Of a DNA stretch of 60,243 bases, positions 7,962-17,808 are shown one piece after another (positions within the stretch are counted from its first letter, which is position 1; each line of letters opens with the position of its first letter). The notes below the pieces were generated by a model, which was not told the DNA's origin, ran no database searches, and worked only from the letters and a program-made list of their open reading frames with translations. Source of the DNA: Bradyrhizobium sp. (GTDB lineage: Bacteria; Pseudomonadota; Alphaproteobacteria; Rhizobiales; Xanthobacteraceae); assembly GCA_028290305.1 (NCBI GenBank), contig JAQGKC010000269.1, positions 1 through 60,243 of the forward strand, read 5' to 3'. A program made the translations under genes and the position numbers.

Positions 7962-10900
7962 TCAGGCTCTGCCCGAACTGCAACACGGAACGGCCTCTCA
8001 CCGAGATCTTCTGCGAAGGGACGGTAGACGCCCATAACTGCGGGTGGGACCTTTCGGCGGTCGATATCACGCCGCACGGGTTGCCGGCTCCGAAACCGAA
8101 GCCCATACCGACACCGGTACGCGGGCCCGCCTGCAGAAACGGCCACGAGAACTCGCCCGGAGATCTCGTTTGTAGCGTGTGCGGCGAGCCAGTTGATGAG
8201 CGGCCCGCCGACCCGATGCCGGCACCGGAGCCGTCACCCACGCCCGAGCCAGTCCCTGATCCCGTCGAGACGGCAATAGACGGTTGGCGCCTACAGGAAC
8301 GCATGAGTTCATCAAGCACTGTCCGCGAGCGTTTCGCGGCCGTTCGCGAGTCAGACGGCCTAAGGGGTGTACTTACCCTATATACGGCGGGATCCGAGCC
8401 GGACGGCGCGATCTACGACCTCCTGCGCAAACTTCCACGTGATCACGTGCCCGAGATCTTCGCGACCGGGCGATGGTGCGACCGCGCATACGAGGTGGTC
8501 GAGGAATTTATCGGCGGGACGCTTGCCGATCTACCGCCTGATTCGGAAGGACCGGAGGCGATCCAAATCCTGGTCGCCGAGCTTGGTCAGGCACTTCACT
8601 CCCTGTCCGAGGCGGGCTTGAGACACCGCGATCTACGTCCTTCGACGATACTTTTGCGCTCCCGGGATCCCTTGGATCTCGTCATCACCGGCTTCGGTTC
8701 GGCGCGCCTTTCGGAATTTGACCTTGATATCGCCTCTCCGCTCGAGACGACGCGCTACATGGCGCCCGAAGCGATAGCCGGCGGCGTCGCACCAGCCTCG
8801 GACTGGTGGAGTATGGGCATGATCCTTCTGGAGCGCGTCACAAGCGGCGCGTGCTTCGAGGGTATCAATGAGCAAGCCTTCCTGATCCATGTCCTCACCA
8901 ACGGCGTCCCGCTTCCGGAAAATCTGAATGCCAATACTGAGCTGCTGCTTCGCGGCCTACTCGCCCGCGACCGTCGGCAGCGGTGGCAGTGGAAGGAAGT
9001 CCAGGCCTGGCTTGCCGGTGAACCAGTCGCGGCGCCGGAAGCCGCAGCGCGTGCCGAGGATGTAGACGGCCGCGCTCCGATCTCGTTGGGCGGCAAGCAA
9101 TACCGCTCGCCGGGATCTTTTGCGCTGGCGGCGGCCGAAGCGGCCAACTGGGACGCCGCAAAGGATCTGCTACTGCGTGGCGCTGTGGCGACATGGGCGT
9201 CCGAGGCCGGTTTCGAGCCAAGAATTCCCTCCGCGCTTCGTCAGTTTGCCAGAGCAGATGGCCTGACCGACGACTCGCGCCTTTCGATCGCCCTTAAAAC
9301 CTTGAACCCGTCCATGCCCCTGATCGTGAGGGGCAACATCGTCACGCCGGGATGGCTCCTCGACCATCCAGACGACGGATATAATCTGATAACCGGTCCG
9401 GCTCCGGATCTCATCCGGAAGGTCGATCCGGACGATTGGCTCTGGCGCCTCAAGCTTCGGGCCGAGACGGTCCGAAAACGCGTCCAGCAACTCGAAATCG
9501 CGGTCGACGAAGAAACACTGCGCGTCCATCTACTTTCGACATCCATGGCCCGCCTAGCCGCACTCTGGGAGGAAAAGCGAAAGCTGCTTCCCGACACGGA
9601 CCATGCCGGCGTGGTTTCCCTGATCGAGCGTCGCCAGTCGGCCGAGGAGGATCTCGTTATCCTTCTCAGCGCATCGCCGGGCCAGTTCCGATCCGTCGCG
9701 GAGGTGGTTGATGAAGCTGCCAAGGAAGCTTCCGAAGCTGGACTGACCGGATTTTCACGCGATCCAGCCGCCGCACTGTTGGCGCGGCCTCGACGCGAGA
9801 TCTACCGCATGATCGACGACCGCATCGAGAATTTTGCAAGATGCGGCGTGTCGTCCGTCGACGACTGGGCAAACCAGTTCCGCTTGGACCGGAGGATGCC
9901 GATCGCGCGCGCACTGGCGCTCCTCTCGGTCGCTCCGGAAACCTGGAGGCCCCTGCCGAAGCAGGGATATGTGTCCACGATTTTGGACTTCTTCGCGAAA
10001 AGAATCTCCGGCGGCGTACTGCGCGGTCCGCTCACCCGCATGCTCGTCGGAAAATCGGCGGCGCGGGTGGACCTGGCCGAACTCGATACGTCGAGGGTTC
10101 CGGCGGCGGAGATCCTCGAGCATCTCCTTTCGCGCGGGACCCGGACGGTCAATATTGATCCAGCAGCATTCTCCGAGAACGATGGGTTGGAACGGAGGCT
10201 CCGTTCGCTGCATTCCCATGCATTGCTGTACAGGCGCGATACCGGCATCGAGGGCCTCTATATGGCCTTCCCGTTTCTATTGATGCGCGACGGCAGGCCG
10301 AACGCAAAGCCCCGCATCGCTCCCGTGCTCCTGTGGCCGGCGCGCGTCATTCCGGAAGTCGGCAATCGCGGACACGTCACGCTGGGATATGGACGCGAGA
10401 AAAGCACCGACGCCGAAGCCGAATACATCGTCGTCAATCCTGCACTTGAAGGAATAGTCGGGATTCAGGAGGCCAAGAGGTGGCAGGAAGCCGCCAAAGA
10501 ACTCCTTGCCCGTGCGACCTTCTCTGCGTTGGATGTGATGGACGCTTTCGGACATCTCGCAACAGCCGTAGGTAATACGCTGTCCCCATTGCCAGGCAAG
10601 GACGTCAAGGTCGGCGCCCAAGAACGACAGATACTTCCGTCCGCCGTTTTGTTCCATCTTGCCTTCATGGGTCAGGCCGTGATGAAAGACCTCGAATTAC
10701 TACGGGGTCTACCTCCAAGCGCGACCGCACTTGAGGCCGCGCTTCGGCTTTCCGATCACAAGCCCGAAAGCGAGGGTCCGACCTCCGCACGCGAGATCGA
10801 ACGGTTTTTCACGGCGGACAGCGACCCTTCGCAGGAAGCAGCCGTTATGGAGGCTCGCCAGGCACCGGGCCTTGTCGTCGAAGGTCCCCCAGGAACAGGC

Positions 10901-13900
10901 AAGAGCCAGACGATCGTCAACATGGTCGCCGATGCGATCGGTATGGGCAAGTCTCTGCTGGTGATCTGCCAGAAACAAGCTGCGCTCGAGGTGGTCAGGA
11001 AGCGTTTGGATAAGGAACGACTGGGAAATCGTTTCGTAATGATTACCGACGTCACCAGCGACCGCGGGGCCATCATCGCCTCGGTACGGGAGCAGGTTGA
11101 GCGCTTGCATAGCCAGCCCGTCGGCGGGGCTCCGGCCTGGAAGCGGGATCGCGAACGGTTGGCGGCGCGCATCGAATCGCTGGAAGCGGATCTCGATCGG
11201 CAACAGACGGCTCTACATGCGGAGGATCCTAAGACAGGACTGACCTATCGCACGCTACTCGGCGAACTCCTGGCCATCGAAGCAGCCCAACCCAAGCCAA
11301 TAGACCTTCCGTCGATCCGCGCATTGCTCACGGACCTTCATCCCGCCGATGTCGTCGCGCTCGAAGAAAACTGCGGACCGTTGGCAAGATTTTGGTTACC
11401 GGCCAAATTCGAAAGCAGCGCCCTCTCGGTGCTCAAGCTCTTCAATCCCGATCGGGGCACGGCGGACACTCTGACGGAGTCTCTGCACACATTCGTGGAA
11501 ATCGATGCCCGACGTGAAGAGGTCGACGCCGCGACATTGGACTCGCTAGACGTCGCCGATGCTGAGCGCCTCCGCGCGTGGATGGCAGGCGCCGGCAATC
11601 TACGCTCCATCGGAGACGCCCTATGCGCTAACCTTGGTCGTTGGCTTCCGCTGTTCCGAAGTCCCGAGGGTGACGGTTCCCGGGGCACGAAAATGCTTGC
11701 CGGACTCGTCCAGCTCGAAGCGGGGCTGTCTGCCCTTAACGCTTCCTATCACCAGCCCGAGATTTCGGAAAAGCTTGTTTCGATTCGATCCGACGAATTG
11801 CGGAAGCTTGGCGTCCTCGCGAAGACGGTCCTCAGCCCCGTTCGCGGGCTGGGGTACATCAATCCCATGCGTTGGTTACGCAAGCGAAATCTACGAAAGC
11901 TGATGGCTGCAATGGAGCTTGTTCCGGACGATGATGGCGTTCAGGCGTTCGACAATGCGATCGACCTGGAGATGGGCCTGCGCCTATTAAGGCTCAAGCT
12001 TACCGACTACGTAGTGGCGCTCTTCAATCGCGCTCCGGACTCGAAGCTACCGCCGGCCCCCTTGGCTGCCCTCGCCGGCAATCTTCATTCCATCGTCACG
12101 CGCATTCATGGCTTCGTGTCGCTCATCGACGAGTGCCCTCAGAAAGTCGAGCTGGATCAGGCTGCCATGACAGGCGCGATGAAGGACTTGGATACGTTCT
12201 TCGATCGTGCAGACCGTTCGCTTCAACGTCACGACGCGCAGGCGGCAAGCTCCCAGGCTTTAGAGCAGCTAAAGCCATATCTCGATGAACTTTGGATCGG
12301 GTCGCGGCGTTCAGCGATCTATGGCGGGCGCTCAAACCGAAACGCCATCAGCCTCATTCTTGAGGCTGCGCCAACCCTTGCGAGCTTTCAGGAATTTCGA
12401 CTTCGTTCGGTGCGTCTTGGAGAGGTGGAACGCACAATCTTTCGGACCCTCAGGGCGAAAGAGACAGAGCTCTTGCGGCTGCCAGCCGCCGATCTCGACA
12501 TGTGCGTTCGCGGCACGATCGCGCGCGAGGCCAGGATTGCATGGAAGGCCGCCATGGAAGCCTCCAATCCGGAGGTTCTTTTCGACGGTGATGCAAGCGA
12601 CGTGAAAGTGAAATCGCTTGCGGAAGCCGATAGGCAAATCCGGAACTGCAACAGAGAATTGCTCATCAACGGCATCGATCCCGTTCGCATTCGGCCGACG
12701 CGTGAGTGGGAACAGATAACGAGGCTAACCGGCCAAAGGGCGCTGCGGCTGCGCGAATTTATCGATCGCGGAAGCGTACTGGGCCTGCTCGCATTGCGGC
12801 CCGTTTGGCTCATGACGCCCGACGTGGCAAGCCGCGTACTCCAGCCGAAGCCCGGTCTCTTCGACACCGTCATCTTCGACGAAGCCTCCCAGATGCCCGT
12901 TGAATACGCCCTACCCTCTCTGTTTCGGAGCAAGCTCGTCGTCGTCAGCGGGGACGCGAAGCAGATGCCACCGACGAGCTTCTTTGCAAGCAAGGTCGAA
13001 AACGATGAAGCGGCGATCTTCGATGGAGAAGAACCCGAAGACGCGGCAAGCGAGGAGGAGCGGGACGTTTTCACGGAAACCTGGAACCGGCGTGAGATCA
13101 AGGACTGCCCCGATCTGCTCCAACTCGCCCGCTCGGTACTAAGGTCACGAACGCTTCAGGTCCATTACCGGTCCGAGTATCGCGAGCTCATATCCTTCTC
13201 GAACGCTTCATTCTACGGAAACCGACTGAGCGTACCCGTTCGCCATCCGGACGAAATCATACGAAAAGTCCGACCGATAGAGCTGATCCGGTCGGACGGC
13301 GTATACAAGAACCAGACAAATCCGAAGGAAGCCGCCGACGTCGTCGAATACCTAAGTAATCTTTGGGAAGATGCATCGCCTCCTTCGGTCGGGGTGGTTA
13401 CGTTTAACCGCAAGCAGGCGGACGTGATTGAAGATGCGCTTGAAGAGCGCGCCGAAGATGACGCATCCTTCCGCGACGCCCTGATGCGCGAGCGCGAGCG
13501 GGCAGAAGGCGGCGAAGACATGGGTTTCTTCGTAAAGAACGTCGAGAACGTTCAGGGAGACGAACGCGACGTCATCATTTTCTCTACTACCTTCGGCCGT
13601 AACGAGCATGGCGTATTCCGGAAAAGCTTCGGTGCCCTGGGACAAGCCGGTGGTGAGCGCCGGTTGAACGTCGCGGTGACGCGCGCTCGGAAAAAGGTCG
13701 TCATGATAACTTCGATGCCGATTTCGGAGATATCCGACCTATTGACCACGCGTCGCGGCCCGCGTGTGCCGCGGGACTACCTTCAGGGTTATCTCGAATA
13801 TGCCCGGACCGTATCCGAAGGCGCTGGCGATTCCGGCAGGACCCTGCTTGACCGGATGGTTACGGAGAAGAGCGTGGAACACGATCTCGGGAATCACGAG

Positions 13901-14236
13901 GAGGACGGCTTTACGAAATCCGTCGAAAACTTCATGGAAGCGCAAGGATGGACTCCGGCAAAGGCGCGCGACGGCGGAGCATTCAGCCTAGATTTCGCGG
14001 TCACCGATCCTCGGACGGGGTTCTATGCGATCGGGGTGGAGTGTGACGCCCCGCGTCACCGCCTGCTTGAAAAGGCGCGAGCGCGGGAGGTCTGGCGGCC
14101 TAACGTGCTGGGCAAGGCGGTACCTCATATCCACAGGGTTTCGTCGTACGCTTGGACGCATTCGGGGGACACCGAACGTCAACGCCTCAAGGAAGCGGTC
14201 GAGAATGCACTTCGTAACGAAGGAGGAGTCCAATGA
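7958..14236 (+). CDS. Zinc ribbon - pseudokinase - SF1 helicase - PD-(D/E)XK nuclease fusion
   Basis: This is a 2092-residue protein. Residues 1-85 hold two zinc-ribbon-like Cys groups (CPNC; CSVC). Residues 105-350 form a protein-kinase fold, with HRDLRPSTILL at 223 and a peptide-positioning APEA, but the usual DFG is GFG (245-247), the VAIK lysine is Thr and the HRD-loop Lys/Asn are Arg/Thr. It therefore looks like a pseudokinase. After a long helical region comes an SF1/COG1112-type helicase: Walker A GPPGTGKS (from about 976), Walker B FDEASQMP (D1641), SGDAKQMPP, VQGDERDVII and NVAVTRARKK. The last 100 residues resemble the MTES_1575/Vsr-like endonuclease (SLDFAV D2012; IGVECD E2028/D2030). 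The ATG start overlaps the previous stop. A kinase plus COG1112 helicase recalls the Mokosh type I defence system, but Mokosh uses a PLD nuclease and lacks these partners. Confidence 0.88.
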   Translation: MIRLCPNCNTERPLTEIFCEGTVDAHNCGWDLSAVDITPHGLPAPKPKPIPTPVRGPACRNGHENSPGDLVCSVCGEPVDERPADPMPAPEPSPTPEPVPDPVETAIDGWRLQERMSSSSTVRERFAAVRESDGLRGVLTLYTAGSEPDGAIYDLLRKLPRDHVPEIFATGRWCDRAYEVVEEFIGGTLADLPPDSEGPEAIQILVAELGQALHSLSEAGLRHRDLRPSTILLRSRDPLDLVITGFGSARLSEFDLDIASPLETTRYMAPEAIAGGVAPASDWWSMGMILLERVTSGACFEGINEQAFLIHVLTNGVPLPENLNANTELLLRGLLARDRRQRWQWKEVQAWLAGEPVAAPEAAARAEDVDGRAPISLGGKQYRSPGSFALAAAEAANWDAAKDLLLRGAVATWASEAGFEPRIPSALRQFARADGLTDDSRLSIALKTLNPSMPLIVRGNIVTPGWLLDHPDDGYNLITGPAPDLIRKVDPDDWLWRLKLRAETVRKRVQQLEIAVDEETLRVHLLSTSMARLAALWEEKRKLLPDTDHAGVVSLIERRQSAEEDLVILLSASPGQFRSVAEVVDEAAKEASEAGLTGFSRDPAAALLARPRREIYRMIDDRIENFARCGVSSVDDWANQFRLDRRMPIARALALLSVAPETWRPLPKQGYVSTILDFFAKRISGGVLRGPLTRMLVGKSAARVDLAELDTSRVPAAEILEHLLSRGTRTVNIDPAAFSENDGLERRLRSLHSHALLYRRDTGIEGLYMAFPFLLMRDGRPNAKPRIAPVLLWPARVIPEVGNRGHVTLGYGREKSTDAEAEYIVVNPALEGIVGIQEAKRWQEAAKELLARATFSALDVMDAFGHLATAVGNTLSPLPGKDVKVGAQERQILPSAVLFHLAFMGQAVMKDLELLRGLPPSATALEAALRLSDHKPESEGPTSAREIERFFTADSDPSQEAAVMEARQAPGLVVEGPPGTGKSQTIVNMVADAIGMGKSLLVICQKQAALEVVRKRLDKERLGNRFVMITDVTSDRGAIIASVREQVERLHSQPVGGAPAWKRDRERLAARIESLEADLDRQQTALHAEDPKTGLTYRTLLGELLAIEAAQPKPIDLPSIRALLTDLHPADVVALEENCGPLARFWLPAKFESSALSVLKLFNPDRGTADTLTESLHTFVEIDARREEVDAATLDSLDVADAERLRAWMAGAGNLRSIGDALCANLGRWLPLFRSPEGDGSRGTKMLAGLVQLEAGLSALNASYHQPEISEKLVSIRSDELRKLGVLAKTVLSPVRGLGYINPMRWLRKRNLRKLMAAMELVPDDDGVQAFDNAIDLEMGLRLLRLKLTDYVVALFNRAPDSKLPPAPLAALAGNLHSIVTRIHGFVSLIDECPQKVELDQAAMTGAMKDLDTFFDRADRSLQRHDAQAASSQALEQLKPYLDELWIGSRRSAIYGGRSNRNAISLILEAAPTLASFQEFRLRSVRLGEVERTIFRTLRAKETELLRLPAADLDMCVRGTIAREARIAWKAAMEASNPEVLFDGDASDVKVKSLAEADRQIRNCNRELLINGIDPVRIRPTREWEQITRLTGQRALRLREFIDRGSVLGLLALRPVWLMTPDVASRVLQPKPGLFDTVIFDEASQMPVEYALPSLFRSKLVVVSGDAKQMPPTSFFASKVENDEAAIFDGEEPEDAASEEERDVFTETWNRREIKDCPDLLQLARSVLRSRTLQVHYRSEYRELISFSNASFYGNRLSVPVRHPDEIIRKVRPIELIRSDGVYKNQTNPKEAADVVEYLSNLWEDASPPSVGVVTFNRKQADVIEDALEERAEDDASFRDALMRERERAEGGEDMGFFVKNVENVQGDERDVIIFSTTFGRNEHGVFRKSFGALGQAGGERRLNVAVTRARKKVVMITSMPISEISDLLTTRRGPRVPRDYLQGYLEYARTVSEGAGDSGRTLLDRMVTEKSVEHDLGNHEEDGFTKSVENFMEAQGWTPAKARDGGAFSLDFAVTDPRTGFYAIGVECDAPRHRLLEKARAREVWRPNVLGKAVPHIHRVSSYAWTHSGDTERQRLKEAVENALRNEGGVQ

Positions 14237-15588
14237 GCGGTCCCAAAGCCTTCCGTATCGTAACCCGCGCCGAAATTATGACAATCTGTCGCCGAAGCCT
14301 CGCCCGGTTGGACGCCGCCATCGAGGACTGGATCGCTCGTGGCCAGGGCAACGGCACGATCGACAAAGCGGATATCGACAAAGTCATTGCGCGACGAGAC
14401 GCACTTCGTGGTCTGCTGTCAGCCGACAAATTTGTCGAGCTTCAGAAGCAGATCCCGGCGGAAATCTCCTATCTTCAGGCCGACGCGGAACGGCGCGCCG
14501 AGAAGGCTGCCGAGATGGAGGCGCAATCGAAGCGAACCATGAGACGGATGAAAGGAACCGCTCAAGCACTCCTCGCCAGCCTCGGCTCGTCCGGCATTCA
14601 GATACCCCATGAAATTCGGGAGGAACTCGCGTCTTCGGGGATACCCTCCGAACGACTGGAAGCGGCAATCAATAAGGCCTTTCTTTTGCTTCACTCGGCG
14701 CCCGCGACCAAAGGCGTTTCCGATCTACAGCGTGACATCGCTGCCCGGCTTGGCGCGGGTGAAAAACGCATGAGTTTGGAGGAATGGACGTCCCAACAGC
14801 CTGGGGCGACAGAGGATCAGGCGCTGCTTCGGGTGGACGGATTTCTGGGCGAATTGAAAGGCCTTGGCATCGATCCAGGCCCATTCTCAGCCCGCATCTC
14901 ATCTCTAGAACTTGAGTCCCCTGCCCGCCGGACCCTCCTCGCCGATAGCTTACTTCTCGACCTGTCGACCGTCGTCAAGAATGGTCGGGAACACACACGC
15001 CTCCAAAGCGACCTTCGCGCGCGCCATGGCGAGCTTTCGGAAATGAAATCTCCCGAAGCGGCGTCGCTGCGATTCGAAATAGGCCAAAGTCTCTTGGGGG
15101 TCTCGCCGGGCAATGAGACCGGGCTCATCCAGCGCGCGGACTTTCTCATCGACGCGGAGGTTCAGGCGATGGCGGCGGAAGAGCGCCGGCGCGCCGTACT
15201 CGAAGGCTTAGCGGGCCTGGGTTACGAAGTTTCGGAGGGAATGGCGACGGCCTGGGTCAATGGCGGTCGCGTGGTTCTTCGGAAGGCGGCCAATCCCGGA
15301 TACGGCGTCGAGCTCTCCGGAGGATCAAAGTCTGATCTTCTTCAAGTTAGAGCGGTTGCGTTCGGCAACTCGACCGAGACGCGGGATATGAGCCGAGACC
15401 GCGACATCGAAACGATCTGGTGCGGAGAGTTCGAACGGCTTCAATCCCTAATAGCCAAGGACGGCGGCCGTTTTTCCCTTGAAAGTGCGCACCCAATCGG
15501 ACAATTTCCGCTGAAAGTTGTTGAAGATAAGCGAGGGACCGCTGAAGACAACGACGTGCTCAAGGTGACCCGTCATCTGCTTCGGTGA
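14233..15588 (+). CDS. Helical, partly coiled-coil protein of the AAA+/helicase operon
   Basis: I do not recognise this 451-residue protein. The N-terminal 115 residues are strongly helical, with a charged coiled-coil-like stretch at about 70-110 (QADAERRAEKAAEMEAQSKR). The middle is helical too and rich in Leu, Glu and Arg. The last 150 residues look mixed alpha/beta, with a GLGYEVSEGMATAWVNGGRVVL segment that resembles a small compact domain. No catalytic motif, signal peptide or membrane segment is visible. The ATG overlaps the stop of the giant fusion gene (ATGA) behind AGGAGGAG, so it is translated with the system and is probably a structural or adaptor subunit. It is the last gene of the operon; the next gene starts 83 bp later and may or may not be co-transcribed. 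Confidence 0.8.
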   Translation: MSGPKAFRIVTRAEIMTICRRSLARLDAAIEDWIARGQGNGTIDKADIDKVIARRDALRGLLSADKFVELQKQIPAEISYLQADAERRAEKAAEMEAQSKRTMRRMKGTAQALLASLGSSGIQIPHEIREELASSGIPSERLEAAINKAFLLLHSAPATKGVSDLQRDIAARLGAGEKRMSLEEWTSQQPGATEDQALLRVDGFLGELKGLGIDPGPFSARISSLELESPARRTLLADSLLLDLSTVVKNGREHTRLQSDLRARHGELSEMKSPEAASLRFEIGQSLLGVSPGNETGLIQRADFLIDAEVQAMAAEERRRAVLEGLAGLGYEVSEGMATAWVNGGRVVLRKAANPGYGVELSGGSKSDLLQVRAVAFGNSTETRDMSRDRDIETIWCGEFERLQSLIAKDGGRFSLESAHPIGQFPLKVVEDKRGTAEDNDVLKVTRHLLR

Positions 15589-15671
15589 ATGGGATAGAAC
15601 TCGCGGGAGGCGCGGCGCCCGGCCCGGACGAGTGCATAGGATAAGAACACGCAGAGGAAACGAATCACACC

Positions 15672-16628
15672 GTGCAGATTGTTTACCTCGACCAAAACAA
15701 ATGGATCGACCTTTCGCGAGCGGTGAAGTATCCGGCCGACAATCCCGAATTGCGGACAGTCCTTGAGGTTTTAGTTGAGGAAGCGAATGCTGGACGCATT
15801 GTTTTGCCCCTTACGCAAACGAATATCTACGAAACCCATAAGATCAATGATCCAGAACGTCGGCACGATCTCGCCTATGTCCAGGCTACTCTGAGCCAAG
15901 GTCGGGTTTTCCGTGGACGGCACAAGCGCCTGGATACAGAAGTAACCGACGTATTGCGTGGTGCGTACGGATTAGAGCCAATCGAGCACGCACCTCATTG
16001 GTTCCTGTCAAATGTATTCTTCGAAGCAACCCTGGAATGGAAGGACCCGCGACTAGTCCCGATTTCCGAAAGAGTCATGGAGGCAATCCAAAAAGAGCCG
16101 CCCCGTCACCTATTTGAATATTTGATGCTGACGCCCGATGATGTGCGGGTGACGGCCGTCGCTAGATTTACCGAAGGATCGGGCAAGGTGAGGCAACAGA
16201 TTGAAGCGCGCCGGGCGCGTGATGCGAATGAAAGCCTGTCTATGCGCCGTAGAATTCAAAGCGCAATGTTGATTGCCAATGAGCTTGACCTGATTCTCGG
16301 CTTGGCGAGGAACGCTGGGCTTCCTGAGCGAAACGAGACCGAGATATTGCGCAAAACGTGTCGCAAGATAATCAACGACGCTCCGACGTTTTTCATTGAG
16401 CGCGAGATTGCTATTCGACTTGAGGCTCAACCGCGATCGATTGAAGAAAATGATCTGAGAGACATGCAGACTTTCTGCGCAGTCGTGGCGTACGCGGATA
16501 TTGTCGTTGCTGAGAACTTGTTCTCAAATCTTGCCACACAAGCGGGTCTCCAAAAGAAGTTTGAAACCGTGGTTTCAACCAATCTTCTAGCTCTACCGGA
16601 GCAGCTCCAGCGGCTGAGCGGCGGCTAG
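15672..16628 (+). CDS. PIN-like domain protein
   Basis: This 318-residue protein begins with VYLDQNKWIDLS, the N-terminal strand and first catalytic Asp of a PIN-like nuclease fold. Its C-terminal part has the paired acidic segment ENDLRDMQTFCAVVAYADIVVAENLF, matching the later Asp residues and final strand of the fold. PIN domains are metal-dependent ribonucleases of toxin and RNA-decay systems. The GTG start is preceded by AGAGGAAA at a suitable distance. No antitoxin gene lies next to it. The gap to the AAA+/helicase operon is 83 bp, so it may be an accessory gene or an independent module. The AT content is somewhat higher than in the preceding operon, which hints at a separate origin. Confidence 0.65.
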   Translation: MQIVYLDQNKWIDLSRAVKYPADNPELRTVLEVLVEEANAGRIVLPLTQTNIYETHKINDPERRHDLAYVQATLSQGRVFRGRHKRLDTEVTDVLRGAYGLEPIEHAPHWFLSNVFFEATLEWKDPRLVPISERVMEAIQKEPPRHLFEYLMLTPDDVRVTAVARFTEGSGKVRQQIEARRARDANESLSMRRRIQSAMLIANELDLILGLARNAGLPERNETEILRKTCRKIINDAPTFFIEREIAIRLEAQPRSIEENDLRDMQTFCAVVAYADIVVAENLFSNLATQAGLQKKFETVVSTNLLALPEQLQRLSGG

Positions 16629-16750
16629 AGCCAAATCTTAGTAACGCGCATCACTCGCAGCGGCCGTTGATTGACCTCGATCGTGCTACGGCAAGATATA
16701 TCTTGCTAGGCTGACTTGGCATTGCAGCGACCAATTTCACAGGAATTTGC

Positions 16751-17764
16751 ATGCGATTTGCGACACTCATAGTCGAACAACTTGATCGCGCTGCGACGGA
16801 GCTTGGGGTGAAGCATCCGCTGAATGCGCGGATGGCTCTCATCCTTGTCGACAACGCCGCTGAGCTTATTATACATCGGAGATGCGAGGGTCTTGTCCGC
16901 GCGGACCGAAGCAGCGGTGCGCCAAAGCTCACGGCAGTAAATCGAAGAGCCATCCTCGGCCACTACTTCGGGGAGAAGATAAAATTTCTGGAAAAGACGA
17001 CTGGGATATCTGACGGCGAGCGACATTTCATCGGCGAGCTTCACGCGCATCGTAACACGCTCTACCATGTGGGGCTAAGTAACGATGATATCATCCGGCC
17101 CCTCGCTGTCGCCTATTTTCAGCTGGCTTGCGATTTGCTTCATCGGCTCGACAACAGGACCCTGGGATGGCCCCGCGAACTGGTCATCGCAAGCTCGCTC
17201 CATCAATATTTCCCCGACGCCGCTGCAGGCCAACGCTTCCCCGGCTACGATTCCGGACGGGTCTCAAGGCTACTTCTTGAGCGCACCCCAGATGATCCGC
17301 CATCGCTGCCGACCGCCCTCGCCGCACATAGCCAAGCATTTGTCGAAAGACTGGAAGCGAAGTTCGAGAGCATCAAACTCGGTCTCGACAGGAAAAGCAC
17401 TGCGACCAAAACCTTCCGGCAACTCCAGCACGCCGCCGATTTCCAGAAAATCGTTCGAGAACGTATGCGCAAGAATGGCAAGGAAGACCTATTTGTTCCG
17501 TTCGGCCACCCGGTGATGAATGAATTGGCCGCAAAACTAATGCCGAAATGGAAGCCACGATATACATCGCCACCATTCGCCAAATGGCGTGTGCGCGCCA
17601 AGGCAACCGGCAAAGTGTCAGACCCGCTTTCGGCCATTCGGAAATTCACTGATCTTCGCAGCGAGATGGAATATCTTGCCGAGGCGATTGACGACGCCCA
17701 TGAAGAGTTCTGGGGTTGGGTTCAGCAGCAGGAAGACGCTGCGCAGGACGCTCGCGGCCGATGA
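16751..17764 (+). CDS. HEPN-like helical protein, uncharacterised
   Basis: This 337-residue, mostly helical protein has no family name I can give with confidence. It carries HRNTLYHVG, an R-X4-H motif (R101, H106) of the kind that forms the active site in HEPN-superfamily ribonucleases. It sits after a helix containing DNAAELIIHRR and ISDGERHFIGELHA, as expected for a HEPN four-helix bundle. The C-terminal half is charged, with no further motif. The ATG has AGGA at about -9. It follows the PIN-like gene by 122 bp on the same strand. A HEPN domain would suggest an RNase effector or toxin; a non-catalytic helical domain with a chance R-X4-H is the alternative. Confidence 0.55.
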   Translation: MRFATLIVEQLDRAATELGVKHPLNARMALILVDNAAELIIHRRCEGLVRADRSSGAPKLTAVNRRAILGHYFGEKIKFLEKTTGISDGERHFIGELHAHRNTLYHVGLSNDDIIRPLAVAYFQLACDLLHRLDNRTLGWPRELVIASSLHQYFPDAAAGQRFPGYDSGRVSRLLLERTPDDPPSLPTALAAHSQAFVERLEAKFESIKLGLDRKSTATKTFRQLQHAADFQKIVRERMRKNGKEDLFVPFGHPVMNELAAKLMPKWKPRYTSPPFAKWRVRAKATGKVSDPLSAIRKFTDLRSEMEYLAEAIDDAHEEFWGWVQQQEDAAQDARGR

Positions 17765-17808
17765 TGACCGCGTTCGGTCATTCCTTAGCCGGTCGATTTT
17801 CAATCAAA

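Noticed and set aside
14025..14612. 195-codon frame crossing the end of the 2092-residue gene and the start of the next
   Set aside because: Overlaps two coupled genes in another frame, with Arg/Ser-rich shadow composition.
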